Shown: positions 38,863 to 48,281, numbered from the stretch's first letter. The stretch: 59,736 bases of DNA from Bacteroidales bacterium (GCA_016935435.1 JAFGQZ010000069.1:1-59736); one strand, 5' to 3'. The notes: generated by a model not told the origin, from the letters alone. Made by a program: numbers and translations.

Positions 38863-41800
38863 TTATTCGCAGGGACAATTATTTGTTGACGCTATTTTAA
38901 CTGTAATTACTTCGTTATCGGGACAAAGACATTCTTCTTCCGCCTTGAGTACCGTTATACTGTGCGACGAGGAAGAACCAAGTATTGATGCCGAAGTGGA
39001 AGCTACAGCCTCGTCAACATCTTTTAACGGGTTGTTTTCCGGATCGTCGGGTACAATATGGTACATCTCGAAACAAGTTACATAATCGACATATTCTTGC
39101 TCTTCGACAAAGTGTAGGATTACCGATTTGTGTATTTTCCCTCCAAAAACTAAATCAGAGCCCTTTTGAAAAGCCCACGGTGATAAAAATTCAATTATTG
39201 CATTCTCGAGCTTAGCAGAATAAATACCTTTATCATAGCCCGCAAAAAATTTTACATTGAATTTAACACGTACCTCTTCGAAAAGTGGATTATGAATATG
39301 AAGATTGATAAAGGGAGGCCTCACTTTATCGATAAAATCATTTATCGCATATAAAGTGGCCAGGCTTGTTCGCGGTTTTAGCGGATCTACAGCATTCTTA
39401 TTGCGAACATTCGAAACAATAATAATACTGACATTACCAGGAGAAGCTTCGTTAATGCCTTGGAAAGTACCTTCGAAACGTGTGTGGTTCAGGCATTTTG
39501 CCTTATAGATGTCAGGAAAGTTCTGTAATATAATTCTTTCGTAATCCCAGATAGTAATAGCCCTGTTTTTATGTCGCAACCTCTCGCTGACACGCGTATA
39601 GAAATCGTTACTGGTTTCTTTTACTTTACCGCCAAACGAAGTGTAAGGTTGCTCGATGCTTTTAACTGATGAATCGGCAACCTGCAGTTTTGAGATTGTC
39701 TTTTCCGGCAGTGGTTTGCTTAAGAACTCCGGATCGTTATCGTTGTCGGAAAAGCCGGCCTTTGCTGCCTGACAGATAACATTTATTAGTTCGGGTATTC
39801 CGTTTGAATCTTTAGAAGCAGTTGCCCGAAGCCAGTATAATCCATTGGTAAGGGCGGTGTTGTTGTTTGTTGCATCAGAAGGAATACCGAAAATAATAAC
39901 CCCCGTGGTTATTAACCCATTAGTAGAATCCGATAATATATCCTGATCGTTGAAATCGACCCAATTGTTATTCGATAAGTAAGACCAACTGATTTTAGGA
40001 GGGATCAAATCGGGATCGGAGGTGCCTTCTGAAATCTGGAAAAGAACAGATAAATTCTGTTGGGGAATCAGTTCTTTGATACCAATATATAATTCGCCTT
40101 CGTTATTATATTGAGGCAGTAAATAATTATTCTTCCGGGTTGTATCAATTTCACTCACTCCCAAAGCCAGCACGTGAAAGAACTGCTCAACACGTTTATT
40201 ATAATCGCTGGCCGGTACACCTTTCGTTCCGACTTTTATACATGAAATATAATCGACCGAAAGGCTTTCGATTTCTGGGGTATATGGTTCATTCGGCAAC
40301 GATTCGGTGTAATTGTCCATTTTTCCTTCGGGGGTAATGGCTGTTAACACCGCATTAGTGTACGAACGCTGATAATCTTTATGGCCAAAGTCGGCTCCAT
40401 CGAGCGAAAGCTTTATAAAACCTTTTTGCGTTTTTTGATCGAATTCATCAAACTCTTCGAGTTGTACATCACGGTCGATATTGCCCAAAACAGTCACAGG
40501 AGGTTCGCCTGCCGGATCAGGGCTTGTAAAGGTTATAATTTTATCGGCTTTTAGTTTTCCATTGGCATTTGCATTAAAAATTGTATCATCATCGGGCGAT
40601 ACAGGTACCCATGATTTTTTGTCGAGAATCGACGGATTGACAACAAACGAATCATTGTTACGAACATCTGTTGTCGGATAGTAATTATTGTAATAATCGT
40701 TAAAGCCCTTGGAATCGTCGGGGAGCCCAAACCATTTAACATTAATTTTTAATTCGTTAAGCCTTTTCTGGAAAATTTCCCAACTGCCAATAAAAAAGTT
40801 CGACGTTATAATAGGCCTGTTACCAAATGGCTGAAAAGGTTTTCCCGGATCCAATACCGATTGATCGTTTTGTATAACAAGGTTTTTAACTTCGCGAACA
40901 TCAGCAACAATATCAGCACTTGAAACGGCAAGCTCCTTTAATTTTTTGTATATAAACGGATTGCTTTGCGATTTTGTGTTAAGTATAACTTTAACTACTG
41001 GCCATTCTGTAGAAAAATCGTCGAGCAGGTTTTCTTTATTATATGCCACAATTGCTGCCTGATCGCGTGTAATTGTACGCTTTATTATTATTCGGTTGTT
41101 CGCTACATCGACTTTGGTACTGTTTGGCGGCTCGCCAAAGCTGTATATCAGATCGTTTATTTTATCGATTCCAATATATTTTATTGCATATAACTGGTCG
41201 AGTGTGGTAAATTTTTTCGAATGCAGCTTATCTCTTTCGGTGATAATGCGGGCAGCAACAGTTAGCCCAATATCGTAATCCTTAACCTGATTCCCGAACC
41301 CAACCAGAGGGTTGTCGAATATCGGGCCATCGGTAGGTTCGTTTCCCGCAATTTCAGCGGCAGTTTTTGCATTGTTTATATAATCGAGAATGCGGCCGGC
41401 AATAACCGAATCGACCTCGCCAACATGGCCAACAAATGTTTTTTGCCATATGGGTTCAATCCATTCTTTCTCGCCACTGAATTTAAGCCTGAAAGCGTCG
41501 TTAATATCTGTGCTGGTTATACCAGACAATAAACTACTGTTGCTTGAAAAATTTAAATATATTTTAACAATGCGTTCACCTTCAGCAAGGAACAATACCG
41601 GCGATGCAAAAGCAAACCCGACTTCGGCCAAATCCCTGTCGGCAACTGTTGCACTGCTTGTACCTGAGGCAATGTCGGGGAAGGTAATCCCCCCGAAAGT
41701 CCTCCAGCTTTTTTCATCGTTTTCGGGTTCGGCTCCTATGCCGTCGCCAGAGTTTGCAACCGGCGAAGCATATAACCGGTAATTGTTGGCCGGATATGGC

Positions 41801-42381
41801 GATAAGTCGGAAAAGATATCGTCTTTGTTTACAAATACAGCTTTAAGTTCAGAAACAAATGCTTTGTTCAGGGCAGTTTCGCGATCGATTTTATATACCA
41901 CGTTGTTTCCTAAACTGTCTTTTCCTGCTTTAAATGCAGTATCTTTTTCGAGAAGAAAAGTTGAGGCATGTTTAGCTAATTCGAAAATTAAATATACCTG
42001 ATCGGGCACAGCAGGATTTTCTGCCAAGTGGAGCACATCGCGATAATAAAAATCGAGGTGTTTTTTTGTAATCTGGTTAATTTCGTCCTGGGCATAACGG
42101 AAAAGTTTAAGGAATGCCATAAACAAAGCATAATGAGGGGCATTATACTGACTGTTGCCCTCAACGGTTTTATCGAAAAACTCTACCCATGTATCATTGG
42201 CAGTGTTATCGTTTTTAAAATATTTTATTTCTCCGGCAAAATCAATTGCAAACGATCGTAAATCGTCGATACTTCGCTCGTCGACAGCAACATACCCTGG
42301 CAATAGAGTTTTAAGGGTACGTTGTTCCTGACTTGTACCATCACGTTGCAAAGGATTTTTTTTATCGCAGTTTATTGACAT
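38863..42381 (-). CDS. eCIS baseplate wedge protein, baseplate J family (Afp11-like)
   Basis: 1172 residues. The N-terminus (LLPGYVAVDERSIDDLRSFAIDFAGEIKYFK, about 29-60) and HYALFMAFLKLFRYAQDEINQITKKHLDFYYRDVL (about 85-120) are characteristic of Afp11-type proteins. The C-terminal third carries the baseplate J-like pattern VSERLRHKNRAITIWDYERIILQNFPDIYKAKCLNH, then a strand-rich region NVSIIIVSN ... PFINLHIHNPLFEEVRVKFNVKFFAGYD. It ends in a Cys-rich tail (ECLCPDNE, NNCPCE). With the Afp12-like protein it forms the wedges that join spike, tube and sheath. It lies 6 nt after the gp25 gene. Confidence 0.88.
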   Translation of the reverse strand: MSINCDKKNPLQRDGTSQEQRTLKTLLPGYVAVDERSIDDLRSFAIDFAGEIKYFKNDNTANDTWVEFFDKTVEGNSQYNAPHYALFMAFLKLFRYAQDEINQITKKHLDFYYRDVLHLAENPAVPDQVYLIFELAKHASTFLLEKDTAFKAGKDSLGNNVVYKIDRETALNKAFVSELKAVFVNKDDIFSDLSPYPANNYRLYASPVANSGDGIGAEPENDEKSWRTFGGITFPDIASGTSSATVADRDLAEVGFAFASPVLFLAEGERIVKIYLNFSSNSSLLSGITSTDINDAFRLKFSGEKEWIEPIWQKTFVGHVGEVDSVIAGRILDYINNAKTAAEIAGNEPTDGPIFDNPLVGFGNQVKDYDIGLTVAARIITERDKLHSKKFTTLDQLYAIKYIGIDKINDLIYSFGEPPNSTKVDVANNRIIIKRTITRDQAAIVAYNKENLLDDFSTEWPVVKVILNTKSQSNPFIYKKLKELAVSSADIVADVREVKNLVIQNDQSVLDPGKPFQPFGNRPIITSNFFIGSWEIFQKRLNELKINVKWFGLPDDSKGFNDYYNNYYPTTDVRNNDSFVVNPSILDKKSWVPVSPDDDTIFNANANGKLKADKIITFTSPDPAGEPPVTVLGNIDRDVQLEEFDEFDQKTQKGFIKLSLDGADFGHKDYQRSYTNAVLTAITPEGKMDNYTESLPNEPYTPEIESLSVDYISCIKVGTKGVPASDYNKRVEQFFHVLALGVSEIDTTRKNNYLLPQYNNEGELYIGIKELIPQQNLSVLFQISEGTSDPDLIPPKISWSYLSNNNWVDFNDQDILSDSTNGLITTGVIIFGIPSDATNNNTALTNGLYWLRATASKDSNGIPELINVICQAAKAGFSDNDNDPEFLSKPLPEKTISKLQVADSSVKSIEQPYTSFGGKVKETSNDFYTRVSERLRHKNRAITIWDYERIILQNFPDIYKAKCLNHTRFEGTFQGINEASPGNVSIIIVSNVRNKNAVDPLKPRTSLATLYAINDFIDKVRPPFINLHIHNPLFEEVRVKFNVKFFAGYDKGIYSAKLENAIIEFLSPWAFQKGSDLVFGGKIHKSVILHFVEEQEYVDYVTCFEMYHIVPDDPENNPLKDVDEAVASTSASILGSSSSHSITVLKAEEECLCPDNEVITVKIASTNNCPCE

Positions 42382-42387
42382 CTTTTA

Positions 42388-42804
42388 TTATAGTTGTATG
42401 TCGGTAGCTTCATTTATATAATAAGGAAATACAATATTCCGACGCGAATTTGTGGCGATTATGGTATAGTCTATCTGTACTTCTACCAGTCCGTTTTCGT
42501 TATCCTGCCTAAAGGTTATATCGTCGGTAACTATGCGTGGCTCGTAAAACAATATTGCACGTTCGATTTTAACGCTTATGCGTTTTGCAAAAGAAACCGT
42601 AAGTGGTTCAAAAAGCATCTCTTCCATATTGGCACCATATTCGGGCTGCATAATTCTTTCGCCCTTTATTGTCGACAACAATATTTTAAGGCTTTGCCTG
42701 ATATCTTCTTCATTATCGACCATTTTGACCCCATTTTCGCCCCTGGCAAATGTCGGGGGAAACGACCAGCCCCTACCGAGAAATGAATTGTTTTCCGAAA
42801 CCAT
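42388..42804 (-). CDS. GPW/gp25-family baseplate protein (Afp9-like)
   Basis: 138 residues from ATG 42804. The frame extends 20 codons further upstream but into the PAAR gene, and MVSENNSFLGRGWSFPP is the standard gp25 N-terminus. The family signature is present: ARGENGVKMVDNEEDIRQSLKILLSTIKGERIMQPEYGANMEEMLFEPL (residues about 22-70), including the GER and PEYG motifs. gp25 nucleates the sheath at the baseplate in T4-like systems and eCIS. The start is 11 nt after the PAAR stop codon, so translation is coupled. Confidence 0.95.
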   Translation of the reverse strand: MVSENNSFLGRGWSFPPTFARGENGVKMVDNEEDIRQSLKILLSTIKGERIMQPEYGANMEEMLFEPLTVSFAKRISVKIERAILFYEPRIVTDDITFRQDNENGLVEVQIDYTIIATNSRRNIVFPYYINEATDIQL

Positions 42805-42815
42805 ATTAAACAGAT

Positions 42816-43094
42816 TTATCCGATTATTACTGTAGGTTCGCCAACTGCTGCCGTAGCGCCGCATATCGATACATCGCCCACACGAATAGCGGGTTTTCCC
42901 CCAATAAGAACTTTTGTACTCCCCATCGGGAAGGGACTAACAGTGGGTTGATGGGCCACAGGCGGTAAAGAACAGACATGGTTGTCGCCCATAACTGCTG
43001 CCGGCATACCTCCAATTAAAACGGTAGGATCACCCGGACCAATTATTGTTCCTCCATGTGTTGTTGTATCTGTTACCCTGGCTGCTGCTGGCAT
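42816..43094 (-). CDS. PAAR-domain spike-tip protein (Afp10-like)
   Basis: 92 residues, almost entirely the PAAR fold: PAAARVTDTTTHGG at the start, VLIGGMPAAVMGD, HVCSLPP, TKVLIGGKPAIRVGD and VSICGA. The His and Cys residues (H13, H38, C40, C77 approximately) are candidate zinc ligands that sharpen the tip of the VgrG-like spike. In this locus the gene order is spike - PAAR - gp25. It sits 10 nt after the spike gene. Confidence 0.95.
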   Translation of the reverse strand: MPAAARVTDTTTHGGTIIGPGDPTVLIGGMPAAVMGDNHVCSLPPVAHQPTVSPFPMGSTKVLIGGKPAIRVGDVSICGATAAVGEPTVIIG

Positions 43095-43104
43095 ATTTTT
43101 TATT

Positions 43105-44859
43105 TTAGTTTAACATTACTATAGATCCTTTTACAACGGTTTGTCCGCTAGACGACACTTCCGCACCGGCACTGCCTTCCGATTTTAATTGTGCCGAGGC
43201 TTTTACATTAATATTTGTGCCTTCGAGGTTAATATCGCCCGATGCCGTAATATTAACATCGCCGGCACTTTCGATATTTATTCCGTCCGACATCAATTCG
43301 ACTTTATTGCCATTTTCATCTTCGATAAGGATCGAACCCTCATCTTCACTCAAAATAACTTTGTTGCCGTTAGGTGTTTCTATGGTAAAACTTACCTTAT
43401 CGTCGTCGAAAACAAGTTTCATCTCGCTTTTGGTAACAATACCCTTTGCTTTGTTTTCTTCGTCGGCTGCTAAAGGGGCAGGGTGAGCACTACTGTAAAC
43501 CGAGCCGAGTATTATCGGGTCGCGCGGATCGTCGTTTAGAAAACCGACAATAACCTCATCGTCAATCTCGGGCCTGTATATCATACCTCGTGAGCTTCCA
43601 GCATCAAAAGTTGTTAACCTGGCCCAAACTCCGTCGTTTTCGTTATCGATAACCGGCAGCCTTACCCTTATCCGCTCTTCACCATCGGGGTCTTCATGAA
43701 TATTTGTTACAATACCTATTTGCAGACCGTGAACAGAAGGAAGAAGCCCTCCGGCTGCTTTGTCCCCGATATTATCATAAATGTTTGCAAACCAGTTTTT
43801 ATCGAGCCCAAAACAAATATCGGTTGTCCAATTAGTTTGATTTGTAACATTGTGTGCTACCGACGAAACAAAAGCACTCCCGTTAAAACGCTCACCAAAT
43901 CCGGCCAGAGTTATAATATGACCCGGTTTAATATCGCTATACCCCTGTATTATTACTTTTCCCTGAATTTTAGCCAAGCGGCTCCGCAAAAACTGTGCAT
44001 CGGCCCATGCTTTAAGTTCGTCGTCGGCAACCTTACCAGAATGCTGGAGTTGGAACTCGGAAAGGCCAATAACATCAGCAAGTTCTGTTGCAGTAAAATT
44101 TCCCTGCTCTGTAAGGCCCGGATCTTCCCCTTCACTTTCAACAAGGCTTTGGTTGGCTATATCCCATGAAGTGCCCTTAACAGCAGTAAACTGATCACGG
44201 GCATCCATTCCAGCTTCAAATTCAATAACATTATGGCCGTAAGCAAGTTCTACCAATGGTTCTGCCGACATATCTGGAGCACAAACTTTTATCGATCCAT
44301 CGTCGACAAAAACCAGTTTTCCGTTCACTTCTGCCCTGGAAACCAGAAAATCCCAATCGGTTACATGGTGTTGCACCATTTCGGCATGATTCACATCTGT
44401 AGCCTCAATATCAGATTCAAGGCTATATTCACCAATTATTTCTTCGATAATATCGCTGTCGGTAACTTCTTCGAAATATTTACTCTTCCTTCCGATAGTA
44501 AGCTTTACCGACTCATCCTTGAGGTCGAGGATAATTTTTGAAGGCTTATTTCTTTTGGCTTCGATACTTTGTTTAATAATTATACCCTTAAAAATAGTGT
44601 CCTCATCGTTATGGTAGCCCCCTTTTATTTCAACCTCTTTGCCCGGAACAAACATATCGCCTGAGCTAAGTTCAAAAGTCTCCTGCGATACGCTGCCATC
44701 GAAAAGTGTAAGGCGGGCAGTGGGGATTTTATTTACCGATTTGGCAACAAAAATGGTATCGATACCATAATCGCCCCCTATAGCATTTCCATCGATTAAA
44801 ATGGTAAATGTGGCAAGATCGGTTTCTCCCTGGGTTGGTATAATCCTTGACTCAGACAT
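43105..44859 (-). CDS. VgrG-like spike protein (gp27-gp5 fusion, Afp8-like)
   Basis: 584 residues. The N-terminal about 370 residues are the gp27-like part (TFTILIDGNAIGGDYGIDTIFVAKSVNKIPTARLTLFDG, VNHAEMVQHHVTDWDFLVSRAEVNGK). Residues about 375-465 are the gp5-like OB fold (GIVTNIHEDPDGEERIRVRLP, MIYRPEIDDEVIVGFLNDDPRDPIILGSVY). The C-terminus is a short gp5-type triple beta-helix (NGNKVILSED, NGNKVELMSDG, INIESAGDVNITASGDINLEG). There is no extra enzymatic C-terminal domain, so this is a structural spike. It overlaps the LysM adaptor gene by 8 nt. Confidence 0.93.
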   Translation of the reverse strand: MSESRIIPTQGETDLATFTILIDGNAIGGDYGIDTIFVAKSVNKIPTARLTLFDGSVSQETFELSSGDMFVPGKEVEIKGGYHNDEDTIFKGIIIKQSIEAKRNKPSKIILDLKDESVKLTIGRKSKYFEEVTDSDIIEEIIGEYSLESDIEATDVNHAEMVQHHVTDWDFLVSRAEVNGKLVFVDDGSIKVCAPDMSAEPLVELAYGHNVIEFEAGMDARDQFTAVKGTSWDIANQSLVESEGEDPGLTEQGNFTATELADVIGLSEFQLQHSGKVADDELKAWADAQFLRSRLAKIQGKVIIQGYSDIKPGHIITLAGFGERFNGSAFVSSVAHNVTNQTNWTTDICFGLDKNWFANIYDNIGDKAAGGLLPSVHGLQIGIVTNIHEDPDGEERIRVRLPVIDNENDGVWARLTTFDAGSSRGMIYRPEIDDEVIVGFLNDDPRDPIILGSVYSSAHPAPLAADEENKAKGIVTKSEMKLVFDDDKVSFTIETPNGNKVILSEDEGSILIEDENGNKVELMSDGINIESAGDVNITASGDINLEGTNINVKASAQLKSEGSAGAEVSSSGQTVVKGSIVMLN

Positions 44860-45589
44860 TTTCTTTTTTGTTTATCGGGGGCAAAACCAATTGCTGTCCG
44901 ACTTTTAGTTTTCGTATGTTGTTTATATTATTTACCCTGGCTATTTCGAGGTAAAGCATTGGATCGCCATAGACTTTTTTGGCTATCAGGGGCAAATTTT
45001 CGCCTTCATTTACAATGCGAAAATGGGTCATATCGGGCGATTGCCTCCGGGCTTCTGCAGCCTGCTCGGCACGCGAAACCGATTGTTTAAAAGTGGCATT
45101 AATATTTGCCCTTAGAGGTGCACCCGACGAGTGAAATAGTTTGTAGGTTATAGCTGCCCGTTCTAAAACACCCTGGAAGATAAAAGTACCCCAGCTTAGC
45201 TGTAAAAAATTAGGCTCGTGTGTGGAGCTGTTTAGCCCTTGAGTAATTCCAAGAAAGAGGTCGATTTGTGCCTGTACATAGCCAACTTCACCAGCTGCCG
45301 GGTTTAAATCAACCGAAGCGCCTCCTACTCCCGAAACACCGGTGCCATCAAAAAGAAAATCGAAAGAAACACTGTCGGATTTTAACCTTCGGTACGACTG
45401 GGTATCGGCTGTACCTCCCTGTGGGCTTTCTTCAACCCAAACCGAACGAAAATTCTGGCTGAATGTATTCGGATTATACATAACAATAAATATTTCACCG
45501 GTAGGTGTTTCGAAGTTTGCGTCTTCATAAGCTTCTATAGTTAGCTTCGCAACTTCTGCCAGTCCGTCAAAAAGGTCTGTCAATCCCAT
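44852..45589 (-). CDS. LysM-containing baseplate hub adaptor (Afp7-like)
   Basis: 245 residues. The N-terminal part (EAYEDANFETPTGEIFIVMYNPNTFSQNFRSVWVEESPQGG) is the gp53/tube-adaptor type region found in eCIS Afp7-like proteins. The C-terminus is a LysM motif (THFRIVNEGENLPLIAKKVYGDPMLYLEIARVNNIN ... LKVGQQLVLPP, about residues 190-242). In contractile systems this LysM binds within the baseplate hub, not peptidoglycan. The start codon overlaps the stop of the small DUF5908 gene by one base (TAATG), and the end overlaps the spike gene by 8 nt. Confidence 0.92.
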   Translation of the reverse strand: MGLTDLFDGLAEVAKLTIEAYEDANFETPTGEIFIVMYNPNTFSQNFRSVWVEESPQGGTADTQSYRRLKSDSVSFDFLFDGTGVSGVGGASVDLNPAAGEVGYVQAQIDLFLGITQGLNSSTHEPNFLQLSWGTFIFQGVLERAAITYKLFHSSGAPLRANINATFKQSVSRAEQAAEARRQSPDMTHFRIVNEGENLPLIAKKVYGDPMLYLEIARVNNINNIRKLKVGQQLVLPPINKKENV

Positions 45590-45756
45590 TAACGTTCGTT
45601 TTTCTCTTTTATTAATTTTATTAATTGGCCGATATTTTCTTCGATACCTGCCATCGAATTATTTTCTTCTGAAAATTCTGCCAGCTCTGCGTTTTCACCT
45701 GTATTGGCCGAATCCCGAATACTTGCCCTGATTATAAGTTCCCGTATTTCTATCAT
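45589..45756 (-). CDS. DUF5908-type small eCIS protein (Afp6-like), 55 residues
   Basis: A short frame found by translating the gap between the tube and LysM genes. It begins MIEIRELIIRASI, which matches the (P)IEIRELVIR start of small DUF5908 proteins of eCIS loci. A Glu/Asn-rich middle and a helical C-terminus (IGQLIKLIKEKNER) follow. The start is 5 nt after the tube stop codon, and the stop overlaps the next ATG as TAATG, so it is tightly coupled on both sides. Function unknown; its constant position beside tube and LysM genes suggests a role in baseplate-tube assembly. Confidence 0.85.
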   Translation of the reverse strand: MIEIRELIIRASIRDSANTGENAELAEFSEENNSMAGIEENIGQLIKLIKEKNER

Positions 45757-45761
45757 AATTA

Positions 45762-46229
45762 TTAAATCAATGAAGTAACATCTATCCTTCGAAAATACTG
45801 GTAGGCAAATTCCACGCTTTCGATAACTATCGACGATTGCTCGGCATTAAAGTCGGTAATATTCCATTTTACCGGAAAAGCTTTAATAAAATTCCAGGCC
45901 TGTAACGGTATATGATCACCATTAAGCAAAATAACCGTTATATCGTTGGCGCTGAAAGAATAGCTTTCAACCGAATCTTTATACCATTGCATCAGTTGCG
46001 AGCCAATAAGCATCCCACGTTTCAAAATCAGGTTTTGATAAGTTATCGGGTTTGGAAATTTATGCTTAAAGCGGTTCTCGCCACCTTCGTGGTATTCTTC
46101 AATACTAATTTCAGAACTAATACCCGACACAGACTGAAAACCAATATCGGGTATACCGGGATATTTCAATAATAACCCTTCGAACCTGACAACGAAATGA
46201 AAGCCTACCGGTGGATAGTAAAGAGCCAT
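45762..46229 (-). CDS. Inner tube protein, baseplate-proximal type (Afp5-like, gp19 family)
   Basis: 155 residues. It has the T4 gp19-like tail-tube fold: PPVGFHFVVRFEG at the start, FQSVSGISSEISIEEYHEGGENRFKHKFPNPITYQNLILKRGM and a C-terminal IVIESVEFAYQYFRR strand. It differs from the second tube protein by a longer N-terminus and a C-terminal extension, as Afp5-type initiator-ring proteins do relative to Afp1. The gene starts 24 nt after the other tube gene and lies directly before the DUF5908 gene, so I assign it to the tube ring that contacts the baseplate. Confidence 0.88.
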   Translation of the reverse strand: MALYYPPVGFHFVVRFEGLLLKYPGIPDIGFQSVSGISSEISIEEYHEGGENRFKHKFPNPITYQNLILKRGMLIGSQLMQWYKDSVESYSFSANDITVILLNGDHIPLQAWNFIKAFPVKWNITDFNAEQSSIVIESVEFAYQYFRRIDVTSLI

Positions 46230-46253
46230 AGTTTATTCCAGTTCTTTTTTGGT

Positions 46254-46685
46254 CTATGAGAACTCAATGGTTAGCCCTTCGTGACAAAGTTCGATAGTTT
46301 CAATAGCAACTTCGTTACCTGTTGAGTTTAATGTGGGGCCATCGACTTTGCTTGGATAGGCATTTTTTACCTTCCATGTTACCACCGGCGCATGTTCTTC
46401 GTTTAATAGTGAGATAGTCAAATCGCGGCGTTCAATATTATTTTGTTTTACAGTATTTAACCATTGAAAAAATTCGTTATCGCTCCTAAAAATCCCGCGT
46501 TTTAACGAAATGTTAGAATATTGGGGAATACCAGGCATTTTAGTAACCTGATACTCAAGAGAACTACCTTCGCGGTAATCGATATTCTGAAGTTCAACAG
46601 TAAGGCCCGAAACTTCGGTAAAACCTATCCGGGTGCCACCCCATTCCACCTGGAAGTGGAAAACACTAACTGGATAATTTGCCAT
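46254..46685 (-). CDS. Major inner tube protein (Afp1-like, gp19 family)
   Basis: 143 residues with the phage tail-tube/Hcp-like signature: YPVSVFHFQVEWGGTRIGFTEVSGLTVELQNIDYREGSS, PGIPQYSNISLKRGI and C-terminal NEVAIETIELCHEGLTIEF. It is inferred to be the repeated subunit that stacks into the tube and holds cargo. It lies 183 nt downstream of the nearer sheath gene. That gap contains three sets of heptamer repeats and could hold a separate promoter or a translational control for this most abundant subunit. Confidence 0.92.
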   Translation of the reverse strand: MANYPVSVFHFQVEWGGTRIGFTEVSGLTVELQNIDYREGSSLEYQVTKMPGIPQYSNISLKRGIFRSDNEFFQWLNTVKQNNIERRDLTISLLNEEHAPVVTWKVKNAYPSKVDGPTLNSTGNEVAIETIELCHEGLTIEFS

Positions 46686-46747
46686 AATTATAGTTTTTAA
46701 AGGTTTATTATTTGCGTTTTAAAATGATTAGTCTGCATAGTGCAGAA

Positions 46748-46819
46748 ATTGTGAATTGTGAATTGTGAATTAATGTTATGATACTGTTTACTGTTTACTT
46801 AAACTTTAAACTTTAAACT
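46748..46819. repeat. Three adjacent heptanucleotide tandem repeats between sheath and tube genes
   Basis: (ATTGTGA)x3.4 at 46748-46771, (ACTGTTT)x2.4 at 46783-46799 and (AAACTTT)x2.7 at 46801-46819. All have a 7-bp unit but different sequences. They fill much of the largest gap inside the structural part of the operon (46686-46868). Similar (AAACTTT)x2 DNA occurs at 59669-59682. The rest of the gap holds no gene. Confidence 0.85.
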
Positions 46820-46868
46820 GTGTAGATTTGCCTTCAATATTAGAACTCATTGTAGACAATTAATCAAC

Positions 46869-48281
46869 CTAAGACTCCTGCATTTTATGCGAAAATTTAA
46901 GAATGATGAATTCAGCAGGCCTAACTGCTGCAAGCCCTATTTCTATATTCATTCTTCCTTCAAGAATATCAAGGGCTGTCATTGTTTCTCCCAATCCTAC
47001 TTTCACAAAAAATGCCTGTTCGGTTTTCGCACCAGCGAGTGCCCCCTGCCTCCATAATGTTGTCAGGAAGTTTTCTATCATGGTTTTCGTACGGAGCCAT
47101 GTATTGGCATCGTTTGGCTCGAATACAACAAATTCTGTAGCTTTTTTAACCGATTCCTCGATAAAAATATACAAACGCCGAACCGGCACATATCTCCATT
47201 CGTTGTCGTTGCCGGCCAGTGTACGCGCACCCCACACCAGTGTTCCCTTGCCCGTAAATACCCTTATAGCGTTTATTGATTTACCGGTCGAAGCATCGAT
47301 ATTAAGGGTTTTTTGATCTTCGTGTGTAATTTTAGTTACCGGTCCAATGACCGATTTCACACCAACATTTGCCGGAGCTTTCCAAACCCCACGCTCGCGG
47401 TCAACCCTGGCATAAATACCGGCAATGGCGCCACAGGGCGATAATTCGGCATATAAATTACTGATTTCGGCAACAATACTCCGATAAACGCTGGGCCGGG
47501 AATCTTTAAGTGTGCTTAAACTCCCGGCTATTGGATCGACAGCCGCTGGGTTGCTATTTTCCGTATGTGTATCTATGTCAACCTGCGTTTCGTCGTAGCC
47601 ATAGTTCAGAACTGTTTTCAGAAAAGGATAATATGCTGCTCCATATTTTAAATTATCGGTGCCTAAAGCATCCCGAAAAGTATCGATATCGGAACCGTAA
47701 ACATCGGCAATTGTAAACCTGTCCTGCAGCTTTGCACAGTGTGCCATAGCAGTGCTTATTAATGCCCCGTATTCTGTAACATCGGCTAAAGCATGGGCAT
47801 CCGGGAAAATCAATAAGGTAGGTTCATCGACTTTTTCAAGCTCTATAATCCCTTTAGTCAATCCACTGGAATTATTTGCCGGGGCCTCTACTGGATCGTC
47901 GTAATCGCCAACCGATAATATATAGCATGGCCCGCCACCATTCTGGTAAAACATAAGTACCTGGTAATACAGCTTATAGTCCGATGGCGTAGCAAGACTT
48001 GCAGTAATAGTACGAGTGGTAAGATTATCGGAATCGTCGAGGGTATCGGCAATCGTAATACTGATATCTTCTGCATTGGCTTTGCCAAATATCTCTTCGT
48101 ATTCAAGCACCGAAGTAATTCTTGTAGCTTTAAATAAAAGAGCTGTGTCGTCGTTATTTTCGGTTGCCCTTTCGGTATATCCGATAAAAACAGGAATAGC
48201 AGTTTCGACCGCGGCTACGGAAGCCGGCAGTTTGGAGATTTCTTCGATGTAAACTCCTGGTGTTTTGTAGCTTGAAGCCAT
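46869..48281 (-). CDS. eCIS tail sheath protein, short form
   Basis: 470 residues. It starts SYKTPGVYIEEISKLPASVAAVETAIPVFIGYTE, the common start of contractile sheath proteins, and ends with the conserved sheath core (WGARTLAGNDNEWRYVPVRRLYIFIEESVKKATEFVVFEPND, RPAEFIILKFSHKMQES). It is shorter than its paralogue because it lacks a roughly 115-residue inserted domain, so it resembles the compact sheath. The C-terminal halves of the two are almost identical in protein but clearly diverged at third codon positions. The gene is 41 nt after the long sheath gene. Which of the two forms the main sheath and which the baseplate-proximal ring cannot be read directly. Confidence 0.95.
   Translation of the reverse strand: MASSYKTPGVYIEEISKLPASVAAVETAIPVFIGYTERATENNDDTALLFKATRITSVLEYEEIFGKANAEDISITIADTLDDSDNLTTRTITASLATPSDYKLYYQVLMFYQNGGGPCYILSVGDYDDPVEAPANNSSGLTKGIIELEKVDEPTLLIFPDAHALADVTEYGALISTAMAHCAKLQDRFTIADVYGSDIDTFRDALGTDNLKYGAAYYPFLKTVLNYGYDETQVDIDTHTENSNPAAVDPIAGSLSTLKDSRPSVYRSIVAEISNLYAELSPCGAIAGIYARVDRERGVWKAPANVGVKSVIGPVTKITHEDQKTLNIDASTGKSINAIRVFTGKGTLVWGARTLAGNDNEWRYVPVRRLYIFIEESVKKATEFVVFEPNDANTWLRTKTMIENFLTTLWRQGALAGAKTEQAFFVKVGLGETMTALDILEGRMNIEIGLAAVRPAEFIILKFSHKMQES

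Noticed and set aside
46748..46819. CRISPR array
   Set aside because: Units are 7 bp, contiguous and without spacers.
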